Part shown: positions 7,980 through 16,250 of the stretch, one piece after another
Numbering within the stretch: position 1 is the first letter of the stretch
Layout of the letters: each line of letters begins with the position of its first letter
From: UMGS1002 sp045586785
GTDB lineage: Bacteria > Bacillota > Clostridia > Oscillospirales > CAG-272
Length of the DNA stretch: 22,169 nt
Direction of reading: 5' to 3'
Assembly (NCBI GenBank): GCA_045586785.1
Contig: JAZNBA010000001.1
Coordinates: forward strand, 1-22,169
The notes under the pieces: generated by a model
The model's input: the letters and a program-made list of their open reading frames with translations, nothing else
What the model was told of the DNA's origin: nothing
Database searches by the model: none
Program-made: the position numbers and the translations under genes

Positions 7980-8411
7980 ATGAGCAAATCTGAATACGAT
8001 GCGTTGAAGCTTGAAAACCAGCTCTGTTTTCCGTTGTATGCCGCCGCACGCGAGGTGGTCAAAAGATACCGTCCTTACCTTGACAAGCTTGATCTGACCT
8101 ATACGCAGTATATCACGATGATGGTAATGTGGGAGCAAAAGGAGATCACCGTCAAGACTCTTGGCGAGAAGCTGTTTCTTGATTCGGGAACAATGACGCC
8201 CGTGCTCAAAAGCCTTGAAGCGAAGGGCTACGTTGTGCGCAAGCGAAGCACGACCGATGAACGCTCGGTCAGCGTATATCTGACCGACAGCGGCGAGGTT
8301 TTAAAGGAAAAAGCAGTTGAAGTTCCCGCCAAGGTTGCAGGTTGCGTAGGGCTGGAAGCTGATGAAGCAATGAAGCTTTATGAGATACTTTATAAGATTT
8401 TGAAGATATAA
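7980..8411 (+). CDS. ohrR: OhrR-type MarR regulator, organic-peroxide sensor
   Basis: The 143-aa protein has the full OhrR signature. 'LENQLCFPLYAAAREVV' places the single reactive cysteine at residue 16, matching Cys15 of Bacillus OhrR. 'LDLTYTQYITMMVMWE' and 'VKTLGEKLFLDSGTMTPVLKSLEAKGYVVRKRS' form the winged-helix DNA-binding domain, with DERSV at the wing. Oxidation of this cysteine by organic hydroperoxides releases the repressor from DNA in the known family. A second cysteine lies in the C-terminal helix (VAGCVGLE), so a disulphide two-Cys mechanism is possible. GGAGGTG at 7969-7975 sets the start. The usual partner Ohr is absent here; the neighbour is a glutathione peroxidase. Confidence 0.9.
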   Translation: MSKSEYDALKLENQLCFPLYAAAREVVKRYRPYLDKLDLTYTQYITMMVMWEQKEITVKTLGEKLFLDSGTMTPVLKSLEAKGYVVRKRSTTDERSVSVYLTDSGEVLKEKAVEVPAKVAGCVGLEADEAMKLYEILYKILKI

Positions 8412-8420
8412 TAAACGACC

Positions 8421-8450
8421 GCTGAGGACAAAATGCCTCAGCTGTATTTT
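8421..8450. terminator. Bidirectional terminator between convergent genes
   Basis: GCTGAGG (8421-8427) pairs with CCTCAGC (8436-8442) around an 8-base loop, followed by TATTTTTAT on the plus strand. It lies between the ohrR-like stop and the stop of the convergent DUF6512 gene, so it may serve both. Confidence 0.7.
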
Positions 8451-8974
8451 TATATCCCATAGGTGCCCGTCAGCGGATCCTTGAATATACCGATCTCGGG
8501 CGTTAGGAACGTGAAAACGACAAAGAGCAGGGCAATAGAGCAAAGCGCAATAATAGCCGTTTTGTGTGATCTGCATCGCAACTTTTCAGCTTTGAACAGC
8601 CGTGTTTCGTAAATATACGCTATCGCGGCGCAAACAAAGAAAATGGCGATATTTATCCAATCGGGAGATTTGCCGAACACACCGTTGCAGGTGTAGAATA
8701 TCACGGGAATCAGAATGATCCCGAGAAGAATTCCGCGCAGCTTAACGCACCAAAAATCTTCTCTGTCCTTGAAGAAAAAACTTTGTATGACGGCGTAAAT
8801 AAACATGGGCCAGAACAGCAGCTTCATGTGCTCCCAGGTCGATTCGTTTATGCCCGATATGGGTGCTATCCACACCGCATCACCCAGCCATTCGTACAAA
8901 AAATGTAGTATTGTGCCTCCGAGTGAGGTCACGCCGAAGCCTATCAATTGCCAAAGTCCTATCGAGCGTTTCAT
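8450..8974 (-). CDS. DUF6512 family membrane protein
   Basis: The start is at 8974 because AGGAGG lies at 8985-8990 on the minus strand; the frame is open further upstream to 9019 but without a ribosome binding site. The product is 174 aa with about five hydrophobic segments (LWQLIGFGVTSLGGTILHFL, LLFWPMFIYAVIQSFFF, LRGILLGIILIPVIFYTC, WINIAIFFVCAAIAYIY, IIALCSIALLFVVFTFL). The 'TSLGGTILHFLYEW' and 'GINESTWEHMKLLFWPM' motifs are those I associate with the DUF6512 family of Firmicutes. The conserved Asn-Glu-Ser-Thr-Trp-Glu-His is probably functional, but the role is unknown. It is divergent from the LuxR-type regulator and convergent with the ohrR-like gene. Confidence 0.8.
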   Translation of the reverse strand: MKRSIGLWQLIGFGVTSLGGTILHFLYEWLGDAVWIAPISGINESTWEHMKLLFWPMFIYAVIQSFFFKDREDFWCVKLRGILLGIILIPVIFYTCNGVFGKSPDWINIAIFFVCAAIAYIYETRLFKAEKLRCRSHKTAIIALCSIALLFVVFTFLTPEIGIFKDPLTGTYGI

Positions 8975-9108
8975 ATGCTTTAGTCCTCCTGTGTTGTAGT
9001 ATATTTTATGACATATCAAATAAAGATATGCGGCGCACGGGAAAACATATCTGTTATAATAAATGGCGTTTCTTTGATGATTGGCTGATCATATTTTCCT
9101 TAAATGGA

Positions 9109-9137
9109 TTGACAAGCGAGGAAAAAAGATGTATAAT
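9109..9137 (+). promoter_or_regulatory. Consensus sigma-A promoter of the LuxR-type regulator
   Basis: Perfect -35 TTGACA (9109-9114) and perfect -10 TATAAT (9132-9137) are separated by 17 bases. The last base of the -10 box is the first base of a long inverted repeat, so a bound protein there would block the promoter. Confidence 0.85.
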
Positions 9138-9183
9138 ATATTTCGTCAAAACGCAATATAATATTTCGCCTTGACGAAATATA
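9137..9183. promoter_or_regulatory. Inverted repeat with three ATATTTCG half-sites in the leader
   Basis: Perfect 13-bp arms TATATTTCGTCAA (9137-9149) and TTGACGAAATATA (9171-9183) flank a 21-base spacer. The spacer contains a third half-site, ATATTTCG at 9161-9168, which makes a tighter palindrome with the right arm. It could be a multi-site operator, possibly for autoregulation, or an RNA hairpin in the leader. No T-run follows, so it is not a terminator. Confidence 0.65.
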
Positions 9184-9211
9184 AGTGCTGCGTTTTTTTG
9201 GAAGGAGCATC

Positions 9212-10453
9212 ATGAGCATGGAATATTTGAAAATTGATGAGATAGCGAAGCAGTGGGGGCTGGGAGTCCGCCGTATTCAGCTGCTGTGTGCCGAGGGCAA
9301 AATTGAGGGTGCTGTAAGATTCGGGCGAGACTGGATGATCCCCAAGGATGCAAAAAAACCCCTTGACGGCAGAACCCGTGCAGGTCGTGCGCTTGCCAAC
9401 GAAAATATGCCGCTGCCACGCAAAACTCCCTTTCTTTACATGACCGATCTTTACCACACCCCCGGAACTGCCGACAGCGTAGGTGAAAGTCTTGCATACA
9501 ATCACGAGGCACAGGTGCTTTTTGAGGCAGAGGTGGCTTACTCACGCGGCGAGATAGATAAGGTTTACGATATAGCCAGCTACCTTTTGAGCAAGCATTC
9601 CGGATTTTACGCCATTATTTCCGCAGGTATGCTGCTTGCTATGTGCGCGGTATGGAAGGGCGATATTGAAATGTGGCGCAAAGCCAAAATACATATATCC
9701 GAAGCACCCGCCAAAAACGACGATGACCGAGATACTATGCTTCTTGCCATAAGTGCCGTGGATATTATGATATATAATGTTGAAAGCTTCCCGGAATGGT
9801 TTAAAAAGGGGCGTTTTGAGCCGATTCATAAGGATGCGTATCCCGCCGCCAAGGTGTATTACGCCAAATATTTGTACGCGCTGGGGTATGCCGTTGCAAT
9901 GGGACTTGTCAAGGTGGAGGGAACGCAAGGACTTTATATCATGTCGGTGATCTCATTTTCGGTAGAGCCTATGATCGCATGGGCAAAAGCGAATAATACC
10001 ATTATGTCCGAGATCTATCTGCGGCTGACCTGCGCCGCGATCTATCATAACTGCGGCAATGAGGAGGACGCGATCTACCACATCGACAAAGCCATCGAAC
10101 TGGCGCTCCCCGACAAATTTTACGGCGTATTTGCCGAGTATTGCCGTGCGCTTGACACACTGATCGAGCGTCGCTTATCGCTGGTGGACGAGCAAGCGTG
10201 GAGCGAGGTCAAAAAGCTCTACAAGGTGTACAACGAGGGCTGGTCACAGTTGTCGGGGGCTGTTCGCGGCAAAAAGATCATTACCACACTCTCAGCCAAG
10301 GAACGTGAGGTAGCAAAGCTGGCAGCGTTTGGTATGACAAATCCCGAGATAGCGGAAAAGCTGCATATGTCGCTTCCCGCAGTGAAGCAAGCTATACGTA
10401 TTACAATGGAGAAATCGGGTATGTCACGAGATCAGTTTGCGGCGATACTGTAA
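9212..10453 (+). CDS. LuxR-type regulator with N-terminal excisionase-like HTH
   Basis: The start is the ATG at 9212, after GGAAGGAG; an in-frame ATG at 9185 lacks a ribosome binding site. The product is 413 aa. Residues 1-55 look like a MerR/excisionase-type helix-turn-helix ('YLKIDEIAKQWGLGVRRIQ' then 'FGRDWMIPKDA'). A central 280-residue helical region, possibly TPR-like, contains 'CAAIYHNCGNEEDAIYHIDKAIELA'. The C-terminal 60 residues are a GerE/LuxR helix-turn-helix ('LSAKEREVAKLAAFGMTNPEIAEKL' written in family spacing). No receiver domain is present, so it is not a standard response regulator. It may control adjacent genes, including the surface protein, but this is inference from location. 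Confidence 0.82.
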   Translation: MSMEYLKIDEIAKQWGLGVRRIQLLCAEGKIEGAVRFGRDWMIPKDAKKPLDGRTRAGRALANENMPLPRKTPFLYMTDLYHTPGTADSVGESLAYNHEAQVLFEAEVAYSRGEIDKVYDIASYLLSKHSGFYAIISAGMLLAMCAVWKGDIEMWRKAKIHISEAPAKNDDDRDTMLLAISAVDIMIYNVESFPEWFKKGRFEPIHKDAYPAAKVYYAKYLYALGYAVAMGLVKVEGTQGLYIMSVISFSVEPMIAWAKANNTIMSEIYLRLTCAAIYHNCGNEEDAIYHIDKAIELALPDKFYGVFAEYCRALDTLIERRLSLVDEQAWSEVKKLYKVYNEGWSQLSGAVRGKKIITTLSAKEREVAKLAAFGMTNPEIAEKLHMSLPAVKQAIRITMEKSGMSRDQFAAIL

Positions 10454-10613
10454 CGTATATCATATCTGTTTTACCCCCCAAAAGATATAGAGGTCAGCGA
10501 AAAAATATCCGATTTTTCTTGTTTTAGGTAATAAAAAAATTTTTGAAAACGTGCTATCATTTATGCAACATAAGTGGTAGCGCGTTTTTCGCGTTTATGG
10601 GAAGGAGGGTAGT
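10454..10613. other. 160-bp intergenic leader with no clear promoter
   Basis: This AT-rich gap holds a weak, bulged inverted repeat around a C-run (ATATC-TG-TTTT and AAAA-GATAT, about 10465-10490). A TTGAAA at 10543-10548 and TATCAT at 10555-10560 are too close (6 bases) to act together as a promoter. I see no gene in it. Confidence 0.4.
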
Positions 10614-10958
10614 ATGCTAAAAGTCCAAACAGAAAAAGAAAGACACACCGAAGGCGAGCTTTACAAAACAGTCGAACTGCATGGCAGAACCTTTACGTTG
10701 TATTACGGATATTATGATGAATGTGACAGAAGAAATCCGCTATGCGAGCCTATCGTGATCTATCCCGACTTTACCAAAGAGCCGACATACACCGACGAGG
10801 GCGAGCCCTTTGTGACCATGATGCAGGATGCTTGCCTACATTATATAGGAAATGCCAATCACTCTCCCAATACCACCTGTGCCGAATGTAAATACTTTAG
10901 GCGCGGCAAGGAATGGTTCGGCATATGTCGGGCAGAATCCAATCGCAAGAACGAATAG
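10614..10958 (+). CDS. Small Cys-rich protein, putative metal or Fe-S binding tail
   Basis: This 114-aa protein starts after a good GGAGGG site (about 10604-10609). The N-terminal half is polar with 'YYGYYDECDRRNPLCEPIVIYPDF'. The C-terminus carries CAECKYFRRGKEWFGICRAE, a C-x2-C-x2-F ... G-x-C pattern as in small HiPIP-like or zinc-binding modules; together with the Cys in 'MMQDACLHYIG' it could coordinate one metal centre. I do not recognise the family with certainty and offer no function. It sits between the LuxR-type regulator and the giant surface protein, in the same direction. Confidence 0.7.
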   Translation: MLKVQTEKERHTEGELYKTVELHGRTFTLYYGYYDECDRRNPLCEPIVIYPDFTKEPTYTDEGEPFVTMMQDACLHYIGNANHSPNTTCAECKYFRRGKEWFGICRAESNRKNE

Positions 10959-11023
10959 CGCCGCGGGCGCACAATATAAATTAAATGAAAATTATTCACA
11001 TAAATGATTCAAGGAGAAACACA

Positions 11024-14000
11024 ATGAAAAAAAGAATTTTAAGTATTATACTTTCCATAGCCGTTTTGCTCGGCATGGTTCCAACCGTGGCGCTGACCGC
11101 GTTTTCGGCAACAACCACAGGCACCCCCGCCGCTCCCACCGTCACCGGCGTTTCCTTTAATGAGAGCAGCCCGGCTTATAACAGTGCAACCAATACATTT
11201 AACGTAAGCGACGCAAATCCCTTCATACTTACAATTACGGGCGAGCGACTTTCGGAGCTTACCGGCAACAAGCTGCGCGCGCTGTTCTTTGGCGACGCTC
11301 AGGGCTCGGGCGGAGTCATTATTGACGTTACGGTTGAATCCGACACAAGAGCTTACGTGAGTGTGAATACGTCCAGACTTACATATATACTCAACAATGC
11401 TATAGGCGCTGGCTCTCGCTCAACAAAGGCTACGAGCGTAATGGTTCAAAACGACGGCGTAACGGTCGGAACTGTCAACGTGAACCTTGTTCACGCACCG
11501 GTGGCAGTTCCCGTTGACGCTGCAATTGAAGTTACCAAGGATTTTGCCGATTGGGACAAAGCACAAGGATTTACCTTCATTCTGGAAGCAGTTACCGCGG
11601 GCGCGCCGATGCCTGCAAGCAATACGGCAGTTGCAACGGAAGCTGCTCCGCTTGCCTCCTTTGGAAATATTACCTTTGAATCCGAGGGAACTTACAAATA
11701 TACCATCATCGAGGTCTATGACGGAATACCCGGCGTCATCTACGACACGACTGCGCATGAGGTCGTCGTTACCGTAACCCGGGGTGATGACAATACTCTG
11801 ACTGCTTCAGTTAGATACGACGGCGAAGAGAGCCTGGTCATCACCAACACCTACATGAAGCCGGCCTACATTGCCGCCGTAGACGTGGCAGACGGCACCG
11901 AGATCCAGGGCGCAACCATTCAGCTACTTGATGAGCAAGGCGACGTTGTTGACGAATGGGTATCTACAGTCGAGGCTCATGAGGTCTTTGGCTTGATCGC
12001 AGGCGAAATATACACGGTTCATAATACCGTAGCTCCAATCGGATATACTATCGCCACCGATACCCAGTTCCGTTTAGATCAATACGGCAATGTTATCAGC
12101 ACAGGAAGTGTTGACCAATACGGCGTGATCCTGGTTGAGCTTGCCAAGACTCTCACCAATGTTGCCTCCGTCACCGTTGGCGGCAACACTACCAACTACA
12201 CCGATCTTGAGGAAGCATTCGAGGCGGCGGCAGGTGCCAGCGGCTCGACCCTCACCCTGCTCGACAACATTTCGCGCGACAAGGCGATCACCGTTAAAAG
12301 CGGTAATTTCACCGTCGATCTGAACGGTAAGACCTGGGAATGTACGAACGGAAGAGTAATTGACCTTCAGAACGATGCCAAGCTAAGGATCGTTGACGGT
12401 TCAACCAATAAAAACGGTAAGCTTTTGGCTTCAAATAATGGCACGCCCGCGATCAGTATGCGGAATAATGCTGAGCTTGAGATAGCCGGCGGCACCGTGG
12501 AAAGTATGACCGGCTATGCAGTAGATATGTCGTTATCAGGCAACGCGACCTCTGCCAAACTTGTTATTTCGGGCGGTAAGCTGATTACAAACGGTAATGT
12601 TACTATATTCGCTTTTGGTAGCTCGATCACTATTACAGGCGGTACTTTTGAACATAATGACAGCAACTCCGCCGCACATATTTATTTCCGTACGGGCGCT
12701 GTCGATCTTTCCGGTCACCCGGATCCTTCGGGCATAAATATTGCTGTCATCCATATTAACGGCGACATAACCTTAGGCGAAGATACCCTTAACCTGCCCA
12801 ACGGCTACGTTATGCTTGACTATTACGGTCAAGCACAGACCACACTTACGAACGGTTATTTATATGAAGTAGGCAAGGCGACTGCGCCTGTTGACCCCGA
12901 GGTCAAATGGGGCGCATCGGCAGACGCGCTGACAAACAGCGGCACCCTCGCTGAGGCGATCACGGCAAATGCCGCATATATTCAGCTGCAGAAGGATATC
13001 ACGTCCGACAGCACGCTGTACTTCCAAAACTCCGTCACGATCGATCTGAACGGAAAGGCGCTGACGGCCGCCGACGGACACTATGGCGTATTTGGCCTCT
13101 ACGATCTGACAATCACCGACAGCAGCGCAGCCGGAGGCGGCAGCCTGACCGGCACAGCCAACGACGAGGGCAGCAGCGGCGTAGGGGTCCAGGGCATCAT
13201 CACCGTCAAAGGCGGTACGCTGACCGGCACAGGCGACGACTACGGCGTATTTAGCGGCGGCAGCATTATCGTCACGGGCGGCAGCTTGACCGGCGAGGGT
13301 GGCACCGGCGTATGGGCCCCCGGCGAGATCACCGTTTCGGGCGGCAGCCTGTCCGGTACGGGAACGGGCGAAAACAACGGCTATGGCGTATTTGCCGGCG
13401 ACCCCGTCATCGTGGAGAATGACGGTAAGATCACCGCAACGGGTGCAACCGCTGTATACATCACCAACGAAACCGACTCCAGCTATACCGTAGAGTCCGA
13501 GACGACCGATACGGCGACCGGGCTGACCACCGTCGTTCTCGTTGCAAAGGCTGCAACATCCACCTACACTGTCACGGTGAACTCCGCCGAAAACGGTACC
13601 GTAACTGCTGACAAGACCGAGGCAGCTGAGGGTGAGACGGTTACCCTTACCGTCACCCCCGCGGACGGCTACGTTATTGATACTTTTATCGTTACCGATG
13701 CGGACGGCTACGTAATACACGATGACATATCTTACTTTACCATGCCTGCGTACAACGTTATCGTCAAAGTAACGTTTGCGCCGGATCCCAAGATCACAGA
13801 TATATACGTTCCCGAGGAAACTCCCGGCTATGATCCCGAGACCAAGGAATTTGTGATAACACCCGAGAATCCCCTTATTTTCGTGTGGGAGGGCGTGTCA
13901 CTTCACCTGATTCCCGATGAATGGCAGATCCTCCTTGCGGGTTTGTCGCATAATGTTTCGGTATGCGGACCTGCATACGCATTCACGAGTGACGTTACCG

Positions 14001-16183
14001 AAACGAAGGTCACGTTCAACGTGAACTTCTCCGATTGTTTGTCTGTGCTTTACTATATAGACGGTTCCTATATTGGAAAAACGGTAGATTATAGTCAGGA
14101 AAATGCTCAACTCTCCGACGTAAAGTTATATTACAGCTACGTAACCGTTGTACAGGGAGAGAATGGAACCATCTCCGTACCCTACGGCATGGATCCCGGT
14201 GAAACGGCAACTATCACCATTACCCCGGACGAGGGATACGAGCTTGATACTCTCATCGTCACCGATGCCAATGGCGACCCCGTGACGGTAGAGAACAACA
14301 CCTTTACCGTTCCCGCAGGCGGCGCTACCGTAACCGCGACCTTTAAGGTAAAGTATGCGACCATTATTGATCTTAACAATGCGGTAAAAGCACTTGAAGA
14401 AAAGATCGCGGCACAGGTCGATCCCGACGAGCTTGCAGATGCAGTTACAGAACTGGAAGCATTGATCAACGCTGCAAAGGCTTATGCCGATACGCAGGAT
14501 GCAGCTTTGAAGTCCGAGCTTGAAGCAGCTATCGCGAATGCCATCACCGCATCCGAAACCGCTTTAAAGGACTGGGTAAACGGTGAGCTTGAACAGACAT
14601 TGAAGGATATTGCTGATCTTCAAGCCGAACTTTCTGCATTAGCAGGCAGTGCTGCTACCGACTCGGAGCTTGCCGCAGCCGTTGCCGCACAGCAGGCAGC
14701 GCTTGATGGGGCAAAGAGCGACCTCACCGCTGCTTACGAGAAAGCCATTGAGGATGCCATCAACGAGAACAACGGAAAGATCAGCATAGAGATCACCGTA
14801 GCCGTAAAGGCCGCACAGGACAATTTGCAGGCACAGATCGATTCCATCATAGACGAGATTGAAAAGGTCAAGGCTCGCTTGGATATTGCCGAGGCAGACA
14901 TCATTTCCATCAATCAGCAGATTGCTGCTATCAACAATTCAATCAATGAATTGCAGAATGCAATCAATAGTGGATCAACAGACCTCTCCGCAGAGATCGC
15001 GGCTTTGAACAAAGCTCTTATAAACGCTAAGGCGGCTCTTGAAAAGGCCGATACCGAGAACAAGGCTGAGCTTGTAAAGAAGATCGAAGATGCAGATAAG
15101 GCACTTGACGAAGCAATCAAGGCAGTTCAGAAGAACCTTGAAGATGCGAAGAACGAATTGCAGAATGCGATCAATGCTAACGAGACCGATATCGAAGAAA
15201 AGGTCACAAAACTTAACCAAGCCCTTGAATCCGTCAAGGCGGCTCTTGAAGCAACCGACGCGGCTAACAAGGAAGCTCTTGAAAAGGCACTCGTAAATGC
15301 GGAATCCACTCTGCGCGAGGCTATCGGCGGCGTGCAGTCCGATCTCGATACCACCAAGGCAAATCTGGATAAGGCTATCGAGGATCTCAACAAGGCTATC
15401 GCCGACGGCGATAAGCAGCTTTCCGACGAGATCGACGCGCTTGAAAAGGCGCTTGACGACGCAAAAGCAGCTCTTGAAGCAGCAGACGCGGCTAATAAGT
15501 CCGAGCTTGAAGGCAAGATCACAGAAGCGCAGAATGCGTTGCAATCCGTCATCGATAAGGTGGCAAAAGATCTTGAGGATGTTGAACAGAAGCTGGCAGA
15601 TGCAATTATAGATGGCGATACTATGCTTCATAATAAAATTAACGCCCTAACCGCATCTCTCAATGCGGCGAAGGAGGCTCTTGAAAAGGCAGACGCCGAT
15701 AATAAGGCAGAGCTTATCGCAAAAATCCAAGCGGCTGAGGCTACTCTTGATGCGGCAATCAAGGCAGTACAGAAAAATCTCGATGATGCAAAGGCACAGC
15801 TTAACAAGGCTATTGCGGACGGAGATACTGAGCTTGGTGGCAAGATCGCGGCTCTCAACGATGCTCTCGCATCTGCAAAATCGTCTCTTGAAGCAGCCGA
15901 CGCGGCAAATAAGAGCGAATTGATCGCTAAGATCGATGCAGCTGATGCAGCGCTCCAAGCGGCTGTTGATGCTCTTTCCAAAGAGTTGAACAGTGCAAAG
16001 CAAGCACTTGAAAATAAGGACGCAGAGCTTGAGGCAAAGGATGCCGCACTGGAAAACAAGGATAGCGATCTGCAAACCTTTATCATCATCGTATGCGTCA
16101 TTTCCGGAGTATCATTTGTCGGATGCGGTACTCTCACGGTACTTTACATAATCGACAAAAAGAAAAAACCAATTAATAAATAG
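11024..16183 (+). CDS. Giant modular surface protein with coiled-coil stalk and C-terminal membrane anchor
   Basis: The start is 11024, after AAGGAG at 11011-11016; an in-frame ATG at 10985 lacks one. The 1719-aa product begins with a signal peptide (1-29). Modules in order: Ig-like (about 37-158), pilin isopeptide domain (166-277, candidate Lys172-Asn275 bond with Glu230), SpaA-like domain (279-395), beta-helix-like region (391-605), Gly/Thr-rich beta-helix-like region (626-816), bacterial repeat (846-920), second Ig-like module (923-1037), second bacterial repeat (1037-1111), and an Ala/Lys/Glu-rich coiled coil (1112-1684) with five 69-residue repeats. A transmembrane helix (1686-1710) and the KKKK tail end it. 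No LPxTG motif is seen. It is probably an adhesin held on a stalk; the ligand is unknown. Confidence 0.9.
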   Translation: MKKRILSIILSIAVLLGMVPTVALTAFSATTTGTPAAPTVTGVSFNESSPAYNSATNTFNVSDANPFILTITGERLSELTGNKLRALFFGDAQGSGGVIIDVTVESDTRAYVSVNTSRLTYILNNAIGAGSRSTKATSVMVQNDGVTVGTVNVNLVHAPVAVPVDAAIEVTKDFADWDKAQGFTFILEAVTAGAPMPASNTAVATEAAPLASFGNITFESEGTYKYTIIEVYDGIPGVIYDTTAHEVVVTVTRGDDNTLTASVRYDGEESLVITNTYMKPAYIAAVDVADGTEIQGATIQLLDEQGDVVDEWVSTVEAHEVFGLIAGEIYTVHNTVAPIGYTIATDTQFRLDQYGNVISTGSVDQYGVILVELAKTLTNVASVTVGGNTTNYTDLEEAFEAAAGASGSTLTLLDNISRDKAITVKSGNFTVDLNGKTWECTNGRVIDLQNDAKLRIVDGSTNKNGKLLASNNGTPAISMRNNAELEIAGGTVESMTGYAVDMSLSGNATSAKLVISGGKLITNGNVTIFAFGSSITITGGTFEHNDSNSAAHIYFRTGAVDLSGHPDPSGINIAVIHINGDITLGEDTLNLPNGYVMLDYYGQAQTTLTNGYLYEVGKATAPVDPEVKWGASADALTNSGTLAEAITANAAYIQLQKDITSDSTLYFQNSVTIDLNGKALTAADGHYGVFGLYDLTITDSSAAGGGSLTGTANDEGSSGVGVQGIITVKGGTLTGTGDDYGVFSGGSIIVTGGSLTGEGGTGVWAPGEITVSGGSLSGTGTGENNGYGVFAGDPVIVENDGKITATGATAVYITNETDSSYTVESETTDTATGLTTVVLVAKAATSTYTVTVNSAENGTVTADKTEAAEGETVTLTVTPADGYVIDTFIVTDADGYVIHDDISYFTMPAYNVIVKVTFAPDPKITDIYVPEETPGYDPETKEFVITPENPLIFVWEGVSLHLIPDEWQILLAGLSHNVSVCGPAYAFTSDVTETKVTFNVNFSDCLSVLYYIDGSYIGKTVDYSQENAQLSDVKLYYSYVTVVQGENGTISVPYGMDPGETATITITPDEGYELDTLIVTDANGDPVTVENNTFTVPAGGATVTATFKVKYATIIDLNNAVKALEEKIAAQVDPDELADAVTELEALINAAKAYADTQDAALKSELEAAIANAITASETALKDWVNGELEQTLKDIADLQAELSALAGSAATDSELAAAVAAQQAALDGAKSDLTAAYEKAIEDAINENNGKISIEITVAVKAAQDNLQAQIDSIIDEIEKVKARLDIAEADIISINQQIAAINNSINELQNAINSGSTDLSAEIAALNKALINAKAALEKADTENKAELVKKIEDADKALDEAIKAVQKNLEDAKNELQNAINANETDIEEKVTKLNQALESVKAALEATDAANKEALEKALVNAESTLREAIGGVQSDLDTTKANLDKAIEDLNKAIADGDKQLSDEIDALEKALDDAKAALEAADAANKSELEGKITEAQNALQSVIDKVAKDLEDVEQKLADAIIDGDTMLHNKINALTASLNAAKEALEKADADNKAELIAKIQAAEATLDAAIKAVQKNLDDAKAQLNKAIADGDTELGGKIAALNDALASAKSSLEAADAANKSELIAKIDAADAALQAAVDALSKELNSAKQALENKDAELEAKDAALENKDSDLQTFIIIVCVISGVSFVGCGTLTVLYIIDKKKKPINK
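14978..16033 (+). repeat. Five tandem coding repeats of about 207 bp (69 residues)
   Basis: Units start at 14978, 15185, 15413, 15620 and 15827. Units 1, 3 and 4 are exactly 69 codons; unit 2 has 76, one heptad more ('DKAIEDLNKAIADGD' duplicates the NKAI element). Each follows the plan 'L..AL..AK.ALE.AD..NK.EL..KI..A...L..AI..V.K.L..A...L..AI.DGD'. The fifth degenerates after 'SAKQALE' into KDAELEAKDAALENKDSD. Confidence 0.85.
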
Positions 16184-16222
16184 TCTGCGGCGACTTATGT
16201 ACGCACAGATTTAAAACCAAAT

Positions 16223-16250
16223 GACGGCGGCTTGATCTCAAGCCGCCGTC
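16223..16250 (+). terminator. Strong GC-rich hairpin after the surface-protein gene
   Basis: A perfect 12-bp stem, GACGGCGGCTTG (16223-16234) and CAAGCCGCCGTC (16239-16250), closes a 4-base ATCT loop 39 bases after the stop. The following U-tract is poor (CGTCTATATC), so efficiency is uncertain. Confidence 0.8.

Noticed and set aside
10541..10560. TTGAAA and TATCAT considered as a promoter for the small Cys-rich gene
   Set aside because: The spacer is only 6 bases, too short for a sigma-A promoter.
12860..13720. A 286-codon minus-strand frame
   Set aside because: Antisense to the Gly/Thr-rich beta-helix-like region of the surface protein. Low-complexity sense codons create it.
14978..16033. 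Regular repeats considered as a CRISPR array or satellite
   Set aside because: The period is 207 bp, the copies diverge in sequence and the coding frame is kept; they are protein repeats.
14975..16137. Several long minus-strand frames over the coiled coil
   Set aside because: They are Ser/Ala- or Leu/Cys-rich mirror images of the Ala/Lys/Glu repeats, with no start signals.
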